From WTFY01 sp965205685 (lineage in GTDB: Bacteria > Pseudomonadota > Gammaproteobacteria > UBA4575): 64,000 bases of DNA. A program made the position numbers and the translations under genes. Numbering within the stretch: position 1 is the first letter of the stretch; every line of letters starts with the position of its first letter. Of this stretch, positions 37,519 through 46,167 are shown piece after piece. Location: contig OZ242174.1 in NCBI GenBank assembly GCA_965205685.1, forward strand, positions 186,001 to 250,000. Direction: 5' to 3'. The notes beneath the pieces are model-generated. The model ran no database searches. It saw only the letters and a list, made by a program, of their open reading frames with translations, and was not told the origin of the DNA.

Positions 37519-38688
37519 ATGAGCGAGATTACCGTTCCATTCGCCTACGACAAGGGCTACCAGGAAGCCCGCGAACAGGATGCGCAGGCCGCCGACAACT
37601 ATGTGCGCCACACCCTGATCGGCGACCCCCTGCTGGATCCTGTGCTGGCCGAAATCGCCGACCTGCCGACGCCGGACCTGCACCGCTTTGTCGGTGCCGG
37701 CATCGAACGCGAGGAGGACGAATTGCGCAAGGCCCCCCAGGCGCTGCGCGAATTTTTCGAGCAGGTCAACACCCCCCCTCCCTGGTGCGACTACAAGGAC
37801 TTTGAGCCGGCCGCGCGAGTCTTCTACACGGAAGTGAACAACATGCTGGTGGCCTTCGTGTGCGGGGTGCTGATCGAAGGGTTCACCACGCTGATCGCCA
37901 AATCATTCAATATCACCGGGCGGGTGACGCGCGGGCCGGGTGATCGGCGCTTGCGGCAGAACAACCGCCACCTGATGGAGATCTTTTTCCCCGGCGGGCT
38001 GGAACGTGACGGGGAAGGCTGGAAGACCACCATGCGCGTACGCTTTGTCCACGGCCAGGTGAGACGGCTGATGGGGCCCTGCCAGGACTGGCACAAGGAG
38101 TCCTGGGGCGTGCCGGTGAGTGCGGCCCACCTGGGCCTGGCGAGCGTCGTGTTTTCGTTGCGGTTGCTGCAGCACTCCATCCTGATCGGCGCCCAGTACA
38201 CGAGTGAACAGGAAGAGAGCGTGATGCGCCTGTGGCGCTACACGGGCTACCTGATGGGGGTGCCGGAATCCATCCTCTTCACCAACCGGGAAGAGGCGGC
38301 GCACCTGCTGGACATCGGCCTGATGTGCGAACCCCCGCCGACACTGGATTCCGTGATCATGGCGAACTCGCTGATCAATGCCATCCCGGTGGTGGCGAAC
38401 ATCGAATCCCCGCGGGAGGCCAGGGCGGTCAAGAGCCTAGCCTATGGCATCGGGCGCTCGCTGCTCGGGCACGAGATGGCGGACCAGCTGAGGTTTCCGA
38501 AAAAGGGCAAGGTGACCTCGCTGTACAAGTGGAAATTCCTGCAGGCCATCGACCGCATGCGCCGGGACAAGAAATCGATCAAGGCGGAAAATTTTGCCCA
38601 GGTCCTCGATATCTCGCAATACGATGACGTGGGCATCAGCTACAAGTTGCCGGACCACGTGTACTCATCCAAATCCGGGGACTGGTAA
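37519..38688 (+). CDS. DUF2236 / MpaB-family oxygenase-like protein
   Basis: A 389-residue alpha-helical protein with the hallmarks of the DUF2236 family, which includes the fungal oxygenase MpaB and the haem b rubber oxygenase Lcp: LIEGFTTLIAKSF, RVTRG, RLRQNNRHLMEIFFPGG, then GWKTTMRVRFVHGQVR, where the Lys-Thr pair (169-170) and His178 are candidate haem-pocket residues. No signal peptide is seen, so it is cytoplasmic or membrane-associated. Substrate is unknown; family members cleave or oxidise hydrophobic isoprenoid chains. Only 5 nt separate it from the RND transporter, so the two probably act together. Confidence 0.75.
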   Translation: MSEITVPFAYDKGYQEAREQDAQAADNYVRHTLIGDPLLDPVLAEIADLPTPDLHRFVGAGIEREEDELRKAPQALREFFEQVNTPPPWCDYKDFEPAARVFYTEVNNMLVAFVCGVLIEGFTTLIAKSFNITGRVTRGPGDRRLRQNNRHLMEIFFPGGLERDGEGWKTTMRVRFVHGQVRRLMGPCQDWHKESWGVPVSAAHLGLASVVFSLRLLQHSILIGAQYTSEQEESVMRLWRYTGYLMGVPESILFTNREEAAHLLDIGLMCEPPPTLDSVIMANSLINAIPVVANIESPREARAVKSLAYGIGRSLLGHEMADQLRFPKKGKVTSLYKWKFLQAIDRMRRDKKSIKAENFAQVLDISQYDDVGISYKLPDHVYSSKSGDW

Positions 38689-38693
38689 GCCCG

Positions 38694-40979
38694 GTGGGCC
38701 TGCTTGACCGCTACACGTCCACCCTGCTGGACTATCGCTGGTGGGTCGTTGGCCTGACCACCCTGGTCATGCTGGCGATGACGGCCGGCGCGCAGTTTCT
38801 CACGGTCTCCAACGACTACCGCATCCTGTTCAGCGAAGACAACCCCCAACTCATGGCCTTCGATGCGCTGGAGGCCACCTACACGGAATCGTACAACCTG
38901 CTGATCGCGGTGGCCGTGCAGGAGGGTTCGGTGTTCGAGCCCGCAACGCTGGATGCGGTCGAGTCGCTGACCGAGGCGGTCTGGCAACTGCCGTATTCGA
39001 GCCGGGTCACGTCGTTGACCAACTACAGCCACAGCGAGGCGGACGGCGACGACCTGATCGTGGCGCCGCTGGTGGAAGATGCCCTGTCGATGGATGATGC
39101 CGCCCTTGAGCGCGTCGAGGCCATCGCGCTGGGCGATGCCGATATCGCCGGGCGCCTGGTGTCCCGGGACGGGCGCGTGGCCTCGGTGGTCGTCGACTTC
39201 GTGCTGGCGGACAACCCGGACCAGCAGGTGATCGAAATTACGGCCACCCTGCAGGGGATCCTCGATGAGGCACGCACGGCCCATCCCGGTCTTGGCTATC
39301 ACACGACCGGCTTCGTGGTGCAGAACCAGGCATTTTCCGAGGCCACCCAGGACGATCTTGAGACCCTGCTGCCGATCGTGTTCGTGGTCATTGTGGGCCT
39401 GTCGGCGATCCTGCTGCGCTCGATTGCGGGCACGGTGGCCATCGTTGCGATCGTCATGTTCGCCGTCAACAGCACCATGGGGACCGCCGGCTGGAGCGGG
39501 GTGCTGATCAGCCCGACCAACTCGGGCATCCCGGTGATCGTGATGGTGATTGCGATCGCGGACTCCATCCACATCATCAGCAACGTGTTGCAGGGCCTGC
39601 AGCGCGGCCTCGACAAGCATGCGGCTATCCTGGAATCGATGCGCATCAATGCCTACCCGGTGTTTCTGACCTCGCTGACCACTGCCATCGGTTTTCTGAC
39701 GCTGAATACTTCCGATTCACCCCCGTTCCATGTGCTCGGCAACTGGGTAGCCTTTGGCGTGCTGTGCGCCTTTGTCTACTCCATGACGTTCCTGCCGGCC
39801 CTGCTTTCCGTGCTGCCGTTGCGCAGTGCGGGCGCGCAGCCTCGCAGCAGCGCGCTCATGGAGGGCTTTGCCGAGTTCGTGGTCACCCGCTACAAGCAGC
39901 TGTTCTGGGTCGTGGCAGTGGCGGCGGCGGTCCTGATCACGGGTGTGCCCCGGATCGAGCTGGGCGACAACCTGGTGGAGTTCTTCGACGAGCGCTACGA
40001 GTTCCGGCGCGATGCCGACTTCATCACCAAGAACCTGACCGGGCTGGACAAGCTGGAATACTCGCTGCAATCGGGGCGGGAAGGCGGTATCACCGATCCC
40101 GCCTACCTGCAAAAGGTCGAGGCCTTTGCCGAGTGGTACCGGACACAGCCGGGGGTCACCCATGTGCAGGCCTTCTCGGACATCATGAAGCGCCTGAACA
40201 AGAACATGCACGGCGATGACCCGGCCTTCGAGCGCCTGCCCGAGGATGCGGCGCTGGCTGCCCAGTACCTGCTGCTGTACGAACTCTCGATCCCGTTCGG
40301 CAGCGACCTCAACGACCGCATCGATGTCGCCAAGTCCGCGACCCGCATGTCCGTGACCATCGAGAACGCATCCTCCCGGGACCTGCGCGACCTGGATGCG
40401 CGCGCACAGGCCTGGCTTGAGGCAGAATCGCCGGGGCTGGCCGGCGAGGCTTCGGGGATCAGCATGATCTTCGCCCACATGTCGGACCGCAATGTCAGCA
40501 GCATGATGGTCGGCATCATCGGTGCCATGATCCTGATCTCCGTACTCCTGATCGCGGTGTTCAGGAGTGTCCGCATCGGCCTGATCAGCCTGTTGCCTAA
40601 CTTTGTCCCGGCACTCATGAGCTTCGGCCTGTGGGGCCACCTGGTGGGGCAGATTGGCCTGGTCTCCACGGTCGTCATCGCCATCTCCTTCGGAATCGTG
40701 GTCGACGACACCATTCATTTTCTCAGCAAGTACCTGAAGGCGAGGCGCGAGGGCGAGGCGGCCCCCGACTCGGTGCGCTACGCCTTTCGCACGACCGGCC
40801 AGGCGCTGTGGGTGACCACTGCCGTTCTCGTGGCAGGCTTCCTGGTGTTCACGGCCTCGGGATTCCAGCTCAGCTGGGTGCTCGGGCTGATGGTTGCCAT
40901 CACGGTCAGCTTCGCACTGGCGGCAGACTTCCTGCTGTTGCCGGCCCTGCTGATCTTCGCGGACCGCAAGACGGTCTGA
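38694..40979 (+). CDS. RND/MMPL-family transporter
   Basis: A 761-residue membrane protein with the RND-superfamily architecture: helix 1, a large periplasmic loop (about residues 40-220), six helices, a second loop (about 430-610) and six more helices with IVVDDTIHFLSKY in the second half and IAIADSIHIISNV in the first. It resembles the hydrophobe/lipid-transporting MMPL and HpnN groups more than drug-efflux RND pumps, and no membrane-fusion or outer-membrane partner is adjacent. The start is GTG at 38694, coupled to the MpaB-like gene. A lipid or isoprenoid cargo is inferred from that pairing. Confidence 0.85.
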   Translation: MGLLDRYTSTLLDYRWWVVGLTTLVMLAMTAGAQFLTVSNDYRILFSEDNPQLMAFDALEATYTESYNLLIAVAVQEGSVFEPATLDAVESLTEAVWQLPYSSRVTSLTNYSHSEADGDDLIVAPLVEDALSMDDAALERVEAIALGDADIAGRLVSRDGRVASVVVDFVLADNPDQQVIEITATLQGILDEARTAHPGLGYHTTGFVVQNQAFSEATQDDLETLLPIVFVVIVGLSAILLRSIAGTVAIVAIVMFAVNSTMGTAGWSGVLISPTNSGIPVIVMVIAIADSIHIISNVLQGLQRGLDKHAAILESMRINAYPVFLTSLTTAIGFLTLNTSDSPPFHVLGNWVAFGVLCAFVYSMTFLPALLSVLPLRSAGAQPRSSALMEGFAEFVVTRYKQLFWVVAVAAAVLITGVPRIELGDNLVEFFDERYEFRRDADFITKNLTGLDKLEYSLQSGREGGITDPAYLQKVEAFAEWYRTQPGVTHVQAFSDIMKRLNKNMHGDDPAFERLPEDAALAAQYLLLYELSIPFGSDLNDRIDVAKSATRMSVTIENASSRDLRDLDARAQAWLEAESPGLAGEASGISMIFAHMSDRNVSSMMVGIIGAMILISVLLIAVFRSVRIGLISLLPNFVPALMSFGLWGHLVGQIGLVSTVVIAISFGIVVDDTIHFLSKYLKARREGEAAPDSVRYAFRTTGQALWVTTAVLVAGFLVFTASGFQLSWVLGLMVAITVSFALAADFLLLPALLIFADRKTV

Positions 40980-41084
40980 TCCTGCACCCGGCTCCGCCGG
41001 ATCCCGAACAATACCCAAGAACCCGCCCCCGTCGGCCCGTTTGGGCCCGGGGCGGCGTACTTCGGTGTGAGCTGCATGCAAAGT

Positions 41085-41103
41085 ATATATATTAAATATA
41101 TAT
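41085..41103. promoter_or_regulatory. AT-rich palindrome upstream of vapB, probable operator
   Basis: ATATATATT and AATATATAT flank a single A, 49 bp before the vapB ATG and in sharp contrast with the GC-rich flanks. VapBC complexes usually repress their own promoter through such dyads. Confidence 0.55.
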
Positions 41104-41152
41104 CTATGCTAGGCTGTGATCCATCTGTTCATCAATCCACGGGTTTGCAGCC

Positions 41153-41410
41153 ATGAAACAGGATACTGCGAAAGTTTTCATGTCCGGTCCCTCGCAGGCC
41201 GTGCGTCTGCCGAAAAAATTTCGCTTCCCCGAGAGCTGCGGTGAAGTGCACGTGCGCCGGGTGGGCCGCCACCTGATCCTGACCCCCCGCTTTTCGGACT
41301 GGGAGGCTTACTGGGCCGACTCGAGCCGCCCCTACGGGAGCCTGGGGCCGGATGTGCTGGACTTCCATGGCCGGGTGCCCCCGGCAGACTCCCCGGAGGA
41401 ATCCGGCTGA
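41153..41410 (+). CDS. vapB: VapB-type antitoxin (AbrB/SpoVT fold)
   Basis: An 85-residue protein with the swapped-hairpin DNA-binding fold at its N-terminus (AKVFMSGPSQAVRLPKKFRFPE), the standard VapB/MazE opening. The C-terminal half (DWEAYWADSSRPYG...) would wrap the toxin. Its stop codon overlaps the vapC ATG by one base (TGATG), so the two are translated together. Confidence 0.85.
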   Translation: MKQDTAKVFMSGPSQAVRLPKKFRFPESCGEVHVRRVGRHLILTPRFSDWEAYWADSSRPYGSLGPDVLDFHGRVPPADSPEESG

Positions 41411-41820
41411 TGCCCTGCCTGCTGGATGTCACACACTGCGTGCACCTGCTGATGCGCTCCCCGCAGGTGGTGCCGCGCACACCGATCCAGGAGTGCCGGG
41501 TCTCGGCCGTCACCGCAGGCGAGCTGTATGCCGGTGTGCATCACACGGTAGATTCCAGACGCGCCCGAAATCATGCGGCAGTGTTGGACTTTCTGGGCGC
41601 CGTGGCGGTGCTGGCGCTCGATGAACAGGTCGCCAGAGTCTATGCGGGTCTTTGCGCCGGCACCGAAGGGGCAGTGCGCGGCATCGGTGCCCATGAGCTG
41701 TGGGTGATCGCCCATGCCCTGGCCCTGGATGTACCGTTGATCACTTCTACTCCGCACCGTTTTGCCAGCATCCCGGGCCTGTCCACGGACAACTGGATGC
41801 AAGCGGACGCTGCACGCTGA
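41410..41820 (+). CDS. vapC: VapC-type PIN-domain toxin, possibly degenerate
   Basis: A 136-residue PIN-domain protein. Asp6 (LLDVTHCV, usually LDTN) and Glu38 (SAVTAGELYAG) of the acidic centre are kept. The third acidic position is Glu96 in GIGAHELWVIAHA, where VapCs normally have Asp, and the usual TNN/TxD motif near residue 113 reads ITSTPHRF. PIN ribonucleases need these residues to bind metal, so activity may be reduced. The rest of the fold, ending in PGLSTDNW, is conserved. Confidence 0.82.
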   Translation: MPCLLDVTHCVHLLMRSPQVVPRTPIQECRVSAVTAGELYAGVHHTVDSRRARNHAAVLDFLGAVAVLALDEQVARVYAGLCAGTEGAVRGIGAHELWVIAHALALDVPLITSTPHRFASIPGLSTDNWMQADAAR

Positions 41821-41851
41821 ACGCCCTTCGCACGGGGTGCGCGATGTTTGA

Positions 41852-43015
41852 TCAGGAGGGGTCTTCTCCGCTGCGGCTACAGCTTCGGGTCAGGACATCG
41901 ATGAGCCGGTCGATGTGCGAGCGCGTGTGCGTGGCACAAAGCGTCACGCGCAGGCGGGCCTGGTGCTTGGGCACGGTGGGCTCGCGGATGGCCTGTACCA
42001 GGAGGCCTTCTTCAAGCAGAGCATGACTGGCTTCAAGGGCGGTCTTTGAGGCGCCCAGTACTATCGGCTGTATGGGAGTCCTGGAGGCGGTGACGGGCAG
42101 GTCGGCCTCGCGTGCACACTGGCGGAAATAGGCCACCTGTTCCAGCAGCTTGGCCCGGCGCCCGGGCTCTTCGCGGATCAGTGCCAGGGCGGTGCGCGCC
42201 GCCTCGGCCACCGAGGGCGGCAACGCGGTGGTATAGATGTAGCTTCTCGCCCGCTGCACGCACCATTCGATGATGTCTGCGCGCGCGGCGACGAATGCAC
42301 CGAATACACCGAAAGCCTTGCCGAGGGTACCGACCAGGATGGTCTCATCGCGTCGGCAGCCTTCCGTACAGCCCTTTCCTTCCTCGCCCAGCACGCCGAT
42401 GCCATGCGCATCGTCGACCACCAGGGGCACGCTGAAGCTGTCGGCCAGCTTTTGCAGCGCCTCGACGGGGGCGACGGTGCCGTCCATGCTGAACACCCCG
42501 TCGGTGGCGATCAGCCCGTCCTTGCCGACATTCTTGCGCAGGTGTCGATGCAGCGCATCGACGGCCAGGTGGTCATAGCGCTTCAGGTGCGCGCGTGCCA
42601 GTACCGCGGCATCGATCAGCGAGGCATGGCTGAGCCGGTCCTGGTAGACGGTGGTGTCGCGCCCGGCCAAGGCACCGACCAGCCCCAGGTTGGCCATGTA
42701 GCCGGTCGAGAACAGCAGGGTCCGTTCGCAGCCCAGAAAGTCTGCCAGCTCCTCTTCCAGGGCATGGTGGCAGGCATGGTGGCCGGTGATGAGGTGCGAG
42801 GCGCCGCTGCCGACGCCAAAGGTCTTGGCGGCCTCGACGTAGCGTTCGATGATGCGCGGCTCACATGCCAGCCCGAGGTAATCGTTGCTGCAAAATGAAA
42901 GCACCTTGCGCCCGTTGATCACCGGCTCGATCTGCTGGGCGGAGCTCAGCAGGTTGCGGCTGCGCCACTGGTGGTCTTCCTGCAGTTCGTCCAGCGCTGC
43001 AGCCAGGTTCTTCAT
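41852..43015 (-). CDS. bioF: 8-amino-7-oxononanoate synthase
   Basis: A 387-residue PLP enzyme that condenses pimeloyl-ACP and alanine in biotin synthesis. PLP lysine lies in LVGTLGKAFGVFGAF, with FCSNDYLGLA and SHLITGHH as other family motifs. The start MKNLAAALDELQ at 43015 fits homologues. It follows bioB by 13 nt on the same strand; bioH, bioC and bioD, which usually come next, are absent here. Confidence 0.97.
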   Translation of the reverse strand: MKNLAAALDELQEDHQWRSRNLLSSAQQIEPVINGRKVLSFCSNDYLGLACEPRIIERYVEAAKTFGVGSGASHLITGHHACHHALEEELADFLGCERTLLFSTGYMANLGLVGALAGRDTTVYQDRLSHASLIDAAVLARAHLKRYDHLAVDALHRHLRKNVGKDGLIATDGVFSMDGTVAPVEALQKLADSFSVPLVVDDAHGIGVLGEEGKGCTEGCRRDETILVGTLGKAFGVFGAFVAARADIIEWCVQRARSYIYTTALPPSVAEAARTALALIREEPGRRAKLLEQVAYFRQCAREADLPVTASRTPIQPIVLGASKTALEASHALLEEGLLVQAIREPTVPKHQARLRVTLCATHTRSHIDRLIDVLTRSCSRSGEDPS

Positions 43016-43028
43016 GCCCGGATGCAGC

Positions 43029-44027
43029 TCAGGCCGTATCTGCCGCCTGTGACACGGGCAGGCGGTCCGCCTCGATGCCGAGGCGTGCAAACAGCACCTG
43101 GTCCTTGTGTGGGGCGGGATTCTTGGCGGTCAGCAGGGTGTCCCCATAGAAGACGGAATTGGCCCCGGCGAAAAAGCACAGCGCTTGGGTCTGCTCGTTC
43201 ATGGCCTCTCGCCCGGCGGACAGGCGTACGTAGGCGCGTGGCATCAGGATGCGTGCCACCGCGATGGTGCGAACGAATTCGAAGGGGTCGAGCGCATCGG
43301 TGCCGTGCAGGGGGGTGCCCTTGATCTGCACCAGCATGTTGATGGGCACGGATTCGGGGTGCTCGGGCATGCAGGCCAGTTGCAGCAGCAGGCCGGTGCG
43401 GTCCTCGCGGGACTCCCCCATGCCGATGATGCCGCCGCAACAGACGTGAATACCGGCCTCGCGCACGTGGTCCAGGGTATCGAGGCGGTCCTGGTAGGTG
43501 CGGGTCGTGATGATGCTGCCGTAGAACTCGGGCGAGGTGTCGAGGTTGTGGTTGTAGTAGTCCAGCCCGGCTGCTTTCAGGCGCTCGGCCTGGGGTCTGG
43601 TGAGCATGCCGAGCGTCATGCAGGTCTCAAGCCCCGCATCGCGCACCGCACCGATCATCCCGATCACCTGGTCCAGGTGCTTGTCGGTGGGATTGCGCCA
43701 GGCGGCGCCCATGCAAAATCGCGAGGCACCGCTCGCCTTGGCGGCGGCAGCGCTCTGTTCGACCTCCTCCAGGGACAGCAGGCGTTCGGGCTCGATGTCG
43801 GTGTCGTAATGGCCGCTTTGCGGACAGTAGGCGCAGTCCTCGGGACAGGCGCCGGTCTTGATGGACAGCAGGGTGCTGATCTGCACCTTGTTGGGGTCGT
43901 GCCAGGTGCGAAACGTGCCGTGCGCCCGGTACAGCAGGTCGTTGAAGGGCAGCGCATACAGGGCCAGCACTTCCTCGCGCTGCCAGTCGTGGCGGATCGT
44001 TTGCGGGTCTGCGGGGAGTTCGGGCAT
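43029..44027 (-). CDS. bioB: Biotin synthase
   Basis: A 332-residue radical-SAM enzyme that inserts sulfur into dethiobiotin. The cluster motif CPEDCAYC lies in KTGACPEDCAYCPQSGHY, and CCGGIIGMGESREDR is conserved. The start MPELPADPQTIRHDW at 44027 is preferred; in-frame codons further upstream read into unrelated sequence. It heads the bioB-bioF pair. Confidence 0.98.
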   Translation of the reverse strand: MPELPADPQTIRHDWQREEVLALYALPFNDLLYRAHGTFRTWHDPNKVQISTLLSIKTGACPEDCAYCPQSGHYDTDIEPERLLSLEEVEQSAAAAKASGASRFCMGAAWRNPTDKHLDQVIGMIGAVRDAGLETCMTLGMLTRPQAERLKAAGLDYYNHNLDTSPEFYGSIITTRTYQDRLDTLDHVREAGIHVCCGGIIGMGESREDRTGLLLQLACMPEHPESVPINMLVQIKGTPLHGTDALDPFEFVRTIAVARILMPRAYVRLSAGREAMNEQTQALCFFAGANSVFYGDTLLTAKNPAPHKDQVLFARLGIEADRLPVSQAADTA

Positions 44028-44063
44028 CCGTCGGGATCTCCTGGTTTCGGGCGGACTCACGGA

Positions 44064-44069
44064 ATTATA
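44064..44069 (-). promoter_or_regulatory. -10 element of the bioB promoter
   Basis: A perfect TATAAT on the minus strand lies 36 bp before the bioB ATG. A matching -35 hexamer was not found and no BirA operator could be recognised. Confidence 0.4.
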
Positions 44070-44128
44070 GCGAACCCCGTGTGCCTTGCCCGTTTTTTTC
44101 CGGCACTCGTGCACGGCACCCGGGCCAT

Positions 44129-45022
44129 TCAGGGCAGGGACAGGCCGTAATGCGATGCGATGCCGAGGAAGACCACCAGGCCGAAATACTGGTTGTTCAG
44201 AAAGGCGCGCAGGCAGCGCTCGGGCGCTCGCCCGCGAAGCAGCCACTGCTGGTAGACGAACAATGCGCCACCGAGGCCAAGGGAAACGTAGTAGGCCGGA
44301 CCCAGCCCGCCCAGCACACCCGTACCGCCCAGCATCAGGATCACCAGCGCCTGCATCAGGCCGACGGCGAGGCGGTCTGCGCGACCGAACAGGATCGCCG
44401 TGGACTTGATGTCGAGCTTGAGGTCGTCCTCGCGGTCCGCCATCGCGTACATGGTGTCGTAGGCCACGGTCCACACGATCGCAGCCGCGAACAGGAGCCA
44501 GGCAAGCGGCCCCGGCCAGGCGCCGGTCGTGGCCGTGAACGCCATCGGTACGGACCAGGCAAAGGCCACTCCCAGATGTACCTGTGGCAGCGAGTGCAGC
44601 CTTTTCATGAACGGATAGCTTGCTGCCAGCACCCCGGCCGCGAGGGCCAGTGCGATCGTCAGGCCGTTCAGCACCAGCACGGCAAGCGCAAGGGCGAGTG
44701 CCGACAGGACCGCGGCGATCCACACCGCCTCGCGCGGTGCCAGGGCACCGCTTGCGAGCGGGCGATCGCGGGTCCTCGCGACGTGGGGGTCGATCTCGCG
44801 ATCGGCAAAGTCATTGATGGCACAGCCGGCCGAGCGCATCAGCACCACGCCCAGCACGAACACGGTCAGGATGGCAAGATCGGGCATGCCCCGGGCCGCT
44901 ACCACCAGTGCCCACAGGGCAGGCCACAGCAGCAGGTAGATGCCGATCGGTTTGTCCAGGCGAATAAGCCGGGCATACAGGAGCACACGGTTGGGCAGTG
45001 TGGAGGACAGGTTGCCAGCCAT
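44129..45022 (-). CDS. ubiA: 4-hydroxybenzoate octaprenyltransferase
   Basis: A 297-residue membrane prenyltransferase of ubiquinone synthesis. Both aspartate-rich motifs are intact: NDFADREID and DTMYAMADREDD. About eight hydrophobic segments are present. The ATG at 45022 overlaps the aroE stop codon by one base (TGATG), a coupling that fixes the start. Confidence 0.97.
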   Translation of the reverse strand: MAGNLSSTLPNRVLLYARLIRLDKPIGIYLLLWPALWALVVAARGMPDLAILTVFVLGVVLMRSAGCAINDFADREIDPHVARTRDRPLASGALAPREAVWIAAVLSALALALAVLVLNGLTIALALAAGVLAASYPFMKRLHSLPQVHLGVAFAWSVPMAFTATTGAWPGPLAWLLFAAAIVWTVAYDTMYAMADREDDLKLDIKSTAILFGRADRLAVGLMQALVILMLGGTGVLGGLGPAYYVSLGLGGALFVYQQWLLRGRAPERCLRAFLNNQYFGLVVFLGIASHYGLSLP

Positions 45023-45858
45023 CAGGGCGGCGTGCCCGGGCGCAGGTAGTTTCGGGCCATCGCGGTATCCGGTCGCTTGCCGCGCCACAGGTAGAAGGAC
45101 TCCGCGGCCTGCTCGAGCAGCATACCGAAGCCGTCCGTGACCTGGGACGCGCCCTGTGCCTTGGACCAGCGCATGAACGGGGTGGTGGTGTCGCTGTAGA
45201 GGAGGTCGTAGCAGCGGGTCTGCGGCCCGATCAGGGTGTCCGGCAGGCCAAGGTCCTGGCCCTGCAGGGCCGCCGAGGTGGCATGCACGATCAGGTCGTA
45301 GGGCCCGGGTTCGATGGCCTCGAGACTACATCCGCGGATTTGGCCGTGCATTCGAAAGTGTTCGGCAAGTGCCTCGGCGCGCTCAGGCGTGCGATTGGCG
45401 ACTAGCAAAAGGGCGGGCTTTTCCTGTAGCAGGGGTCCGAGGATGCCGCGCGTCGCCCCGCCTGCCCCGAGAATCAGAATGCGCGTATCCTGTATGGACA
45501 GGCGCAGGGATTTCTTCAGATCCCGCAACAGACCGATGCCGTCGGTGTTGGCACCTAGGCAGGTGCCGTCGTCTTGTGCGATGAGCGTGTTGACGGCCCC
45601 GGCATGTGTTGCCAGGTCAGAGTGCTGCTCGGCCCATTCGAAGGCCTCGCCTTTGAACGGCACGGTGACGTTTAGACCGCGTCCGCCTGCTTCGAAAAAC
45701 CCAGATACTGTGGCAGCAAAATCGCCGGGTTCGGCCAGCAGCCGGCCGTAGAGGATGTCTTCATCGGTCTGTTCTGCAAACAGCAGGTGGATTTCAGGGG
45801 AACGGCTATGGGCAACAGGATTGCCAATCACAGCATAACGATCTGGTTCGGAGTTCAC
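45022..45858 (-). CDS. aroE: Shikimate dehydrogenase
   Basis: About 278 residues from a GTG at 45858 (MNSEPDRYAVIGNPVAHSRSP), which matches family length; an in-frame ATG at 45939 would add 27 unconserved residues. The enzyme reduces 3-dehydroshikimate with NADPH. Substrate motifs SRSPEIH and NVTVPFKGEA and the cofactor motif GAGGATRGI are present. It marks the edge of the core region: directly upstream the base composition drops sharply into an AT-rich island. Confidence 0.95.
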   Translation of the reverse strand: MNSEPDRYAVIGNPVAHSRSPEIHLLFAEQTDEDILYGRLLAEPGDFAATVSGFFEAGGRGLNVTVPFKGEAFEWAEQHSDLATHAGAVNTLIAQDDGTCLGANTDGIGLLRDLKKSLRLSIQDTRILILGAGGATRGILGPLLQEKPALLLVANRTPERAEALAEHFRMHGQIRGCSLEAIEPGPYDLIVHATSAALQGQDLGLPDTLIGPQTRCYDLLYSDTTTPFMRWSKAQGASQVTDGFGMLLEQAAESFYLWRGKRPDTAMARNYLRPGTPP

Positions 45859-46167
45859 TCGTGCTGGAGGCTTGGGTAAGGTGTGCAGTTTTTCTTGTAT
45901 AGCAGGAAATACGCTGATGACACAATGCCTCGGAGTCAAGAATTTTATGCACTAACACTCGCAAATATGATGCTATTAATGTTGTATTAGAAGTTCCTGA
46001 TTGTTGGAAAACTGCTACGTTCTTTAAGAAAATTCACAATTTTTCATAGAATCTCAGACATATTTTTTGTCGAATAGCACACAAATTGCAATAAATTTAA
46101 AGTTTTTGTTGCATGATTGATTATTTTGAAACTAATATGTACACTCTCTGCTAGAGGTGTATTTGTC
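45859..46167. other. AT-rich intergenic stretch at the left edge of the RES/Xre island
   Basis: About 300 bp without a recognisable gene. Composition changes from GC-rich to strongly AT-rich near 45940, which suggests an insertion boundary. No tRNA, integrase or flanking direct repeat was seen. A sigma-70-like promoter lies at 46109-46138. Confidence 0.6.
46109..46138 (+). promoter_or_regulatory. Sigma-70-like promoter of the RES/Xre island operon
   Basis: TTGCAT (46109-46114) and TAATAT (46133-46138) are separated by 18 bp. The predicted transcript would start about 25 nt before the first ATG of the island. Confidence 0.45.

Noticed and set aside
44070..44128. T-run CGTTTTTTTCC as a terminator after ubiA
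   Set aside because: The T-run is on the plus strand, whereas ubiA is transcribed on the minus strand, where it reads as A residues.
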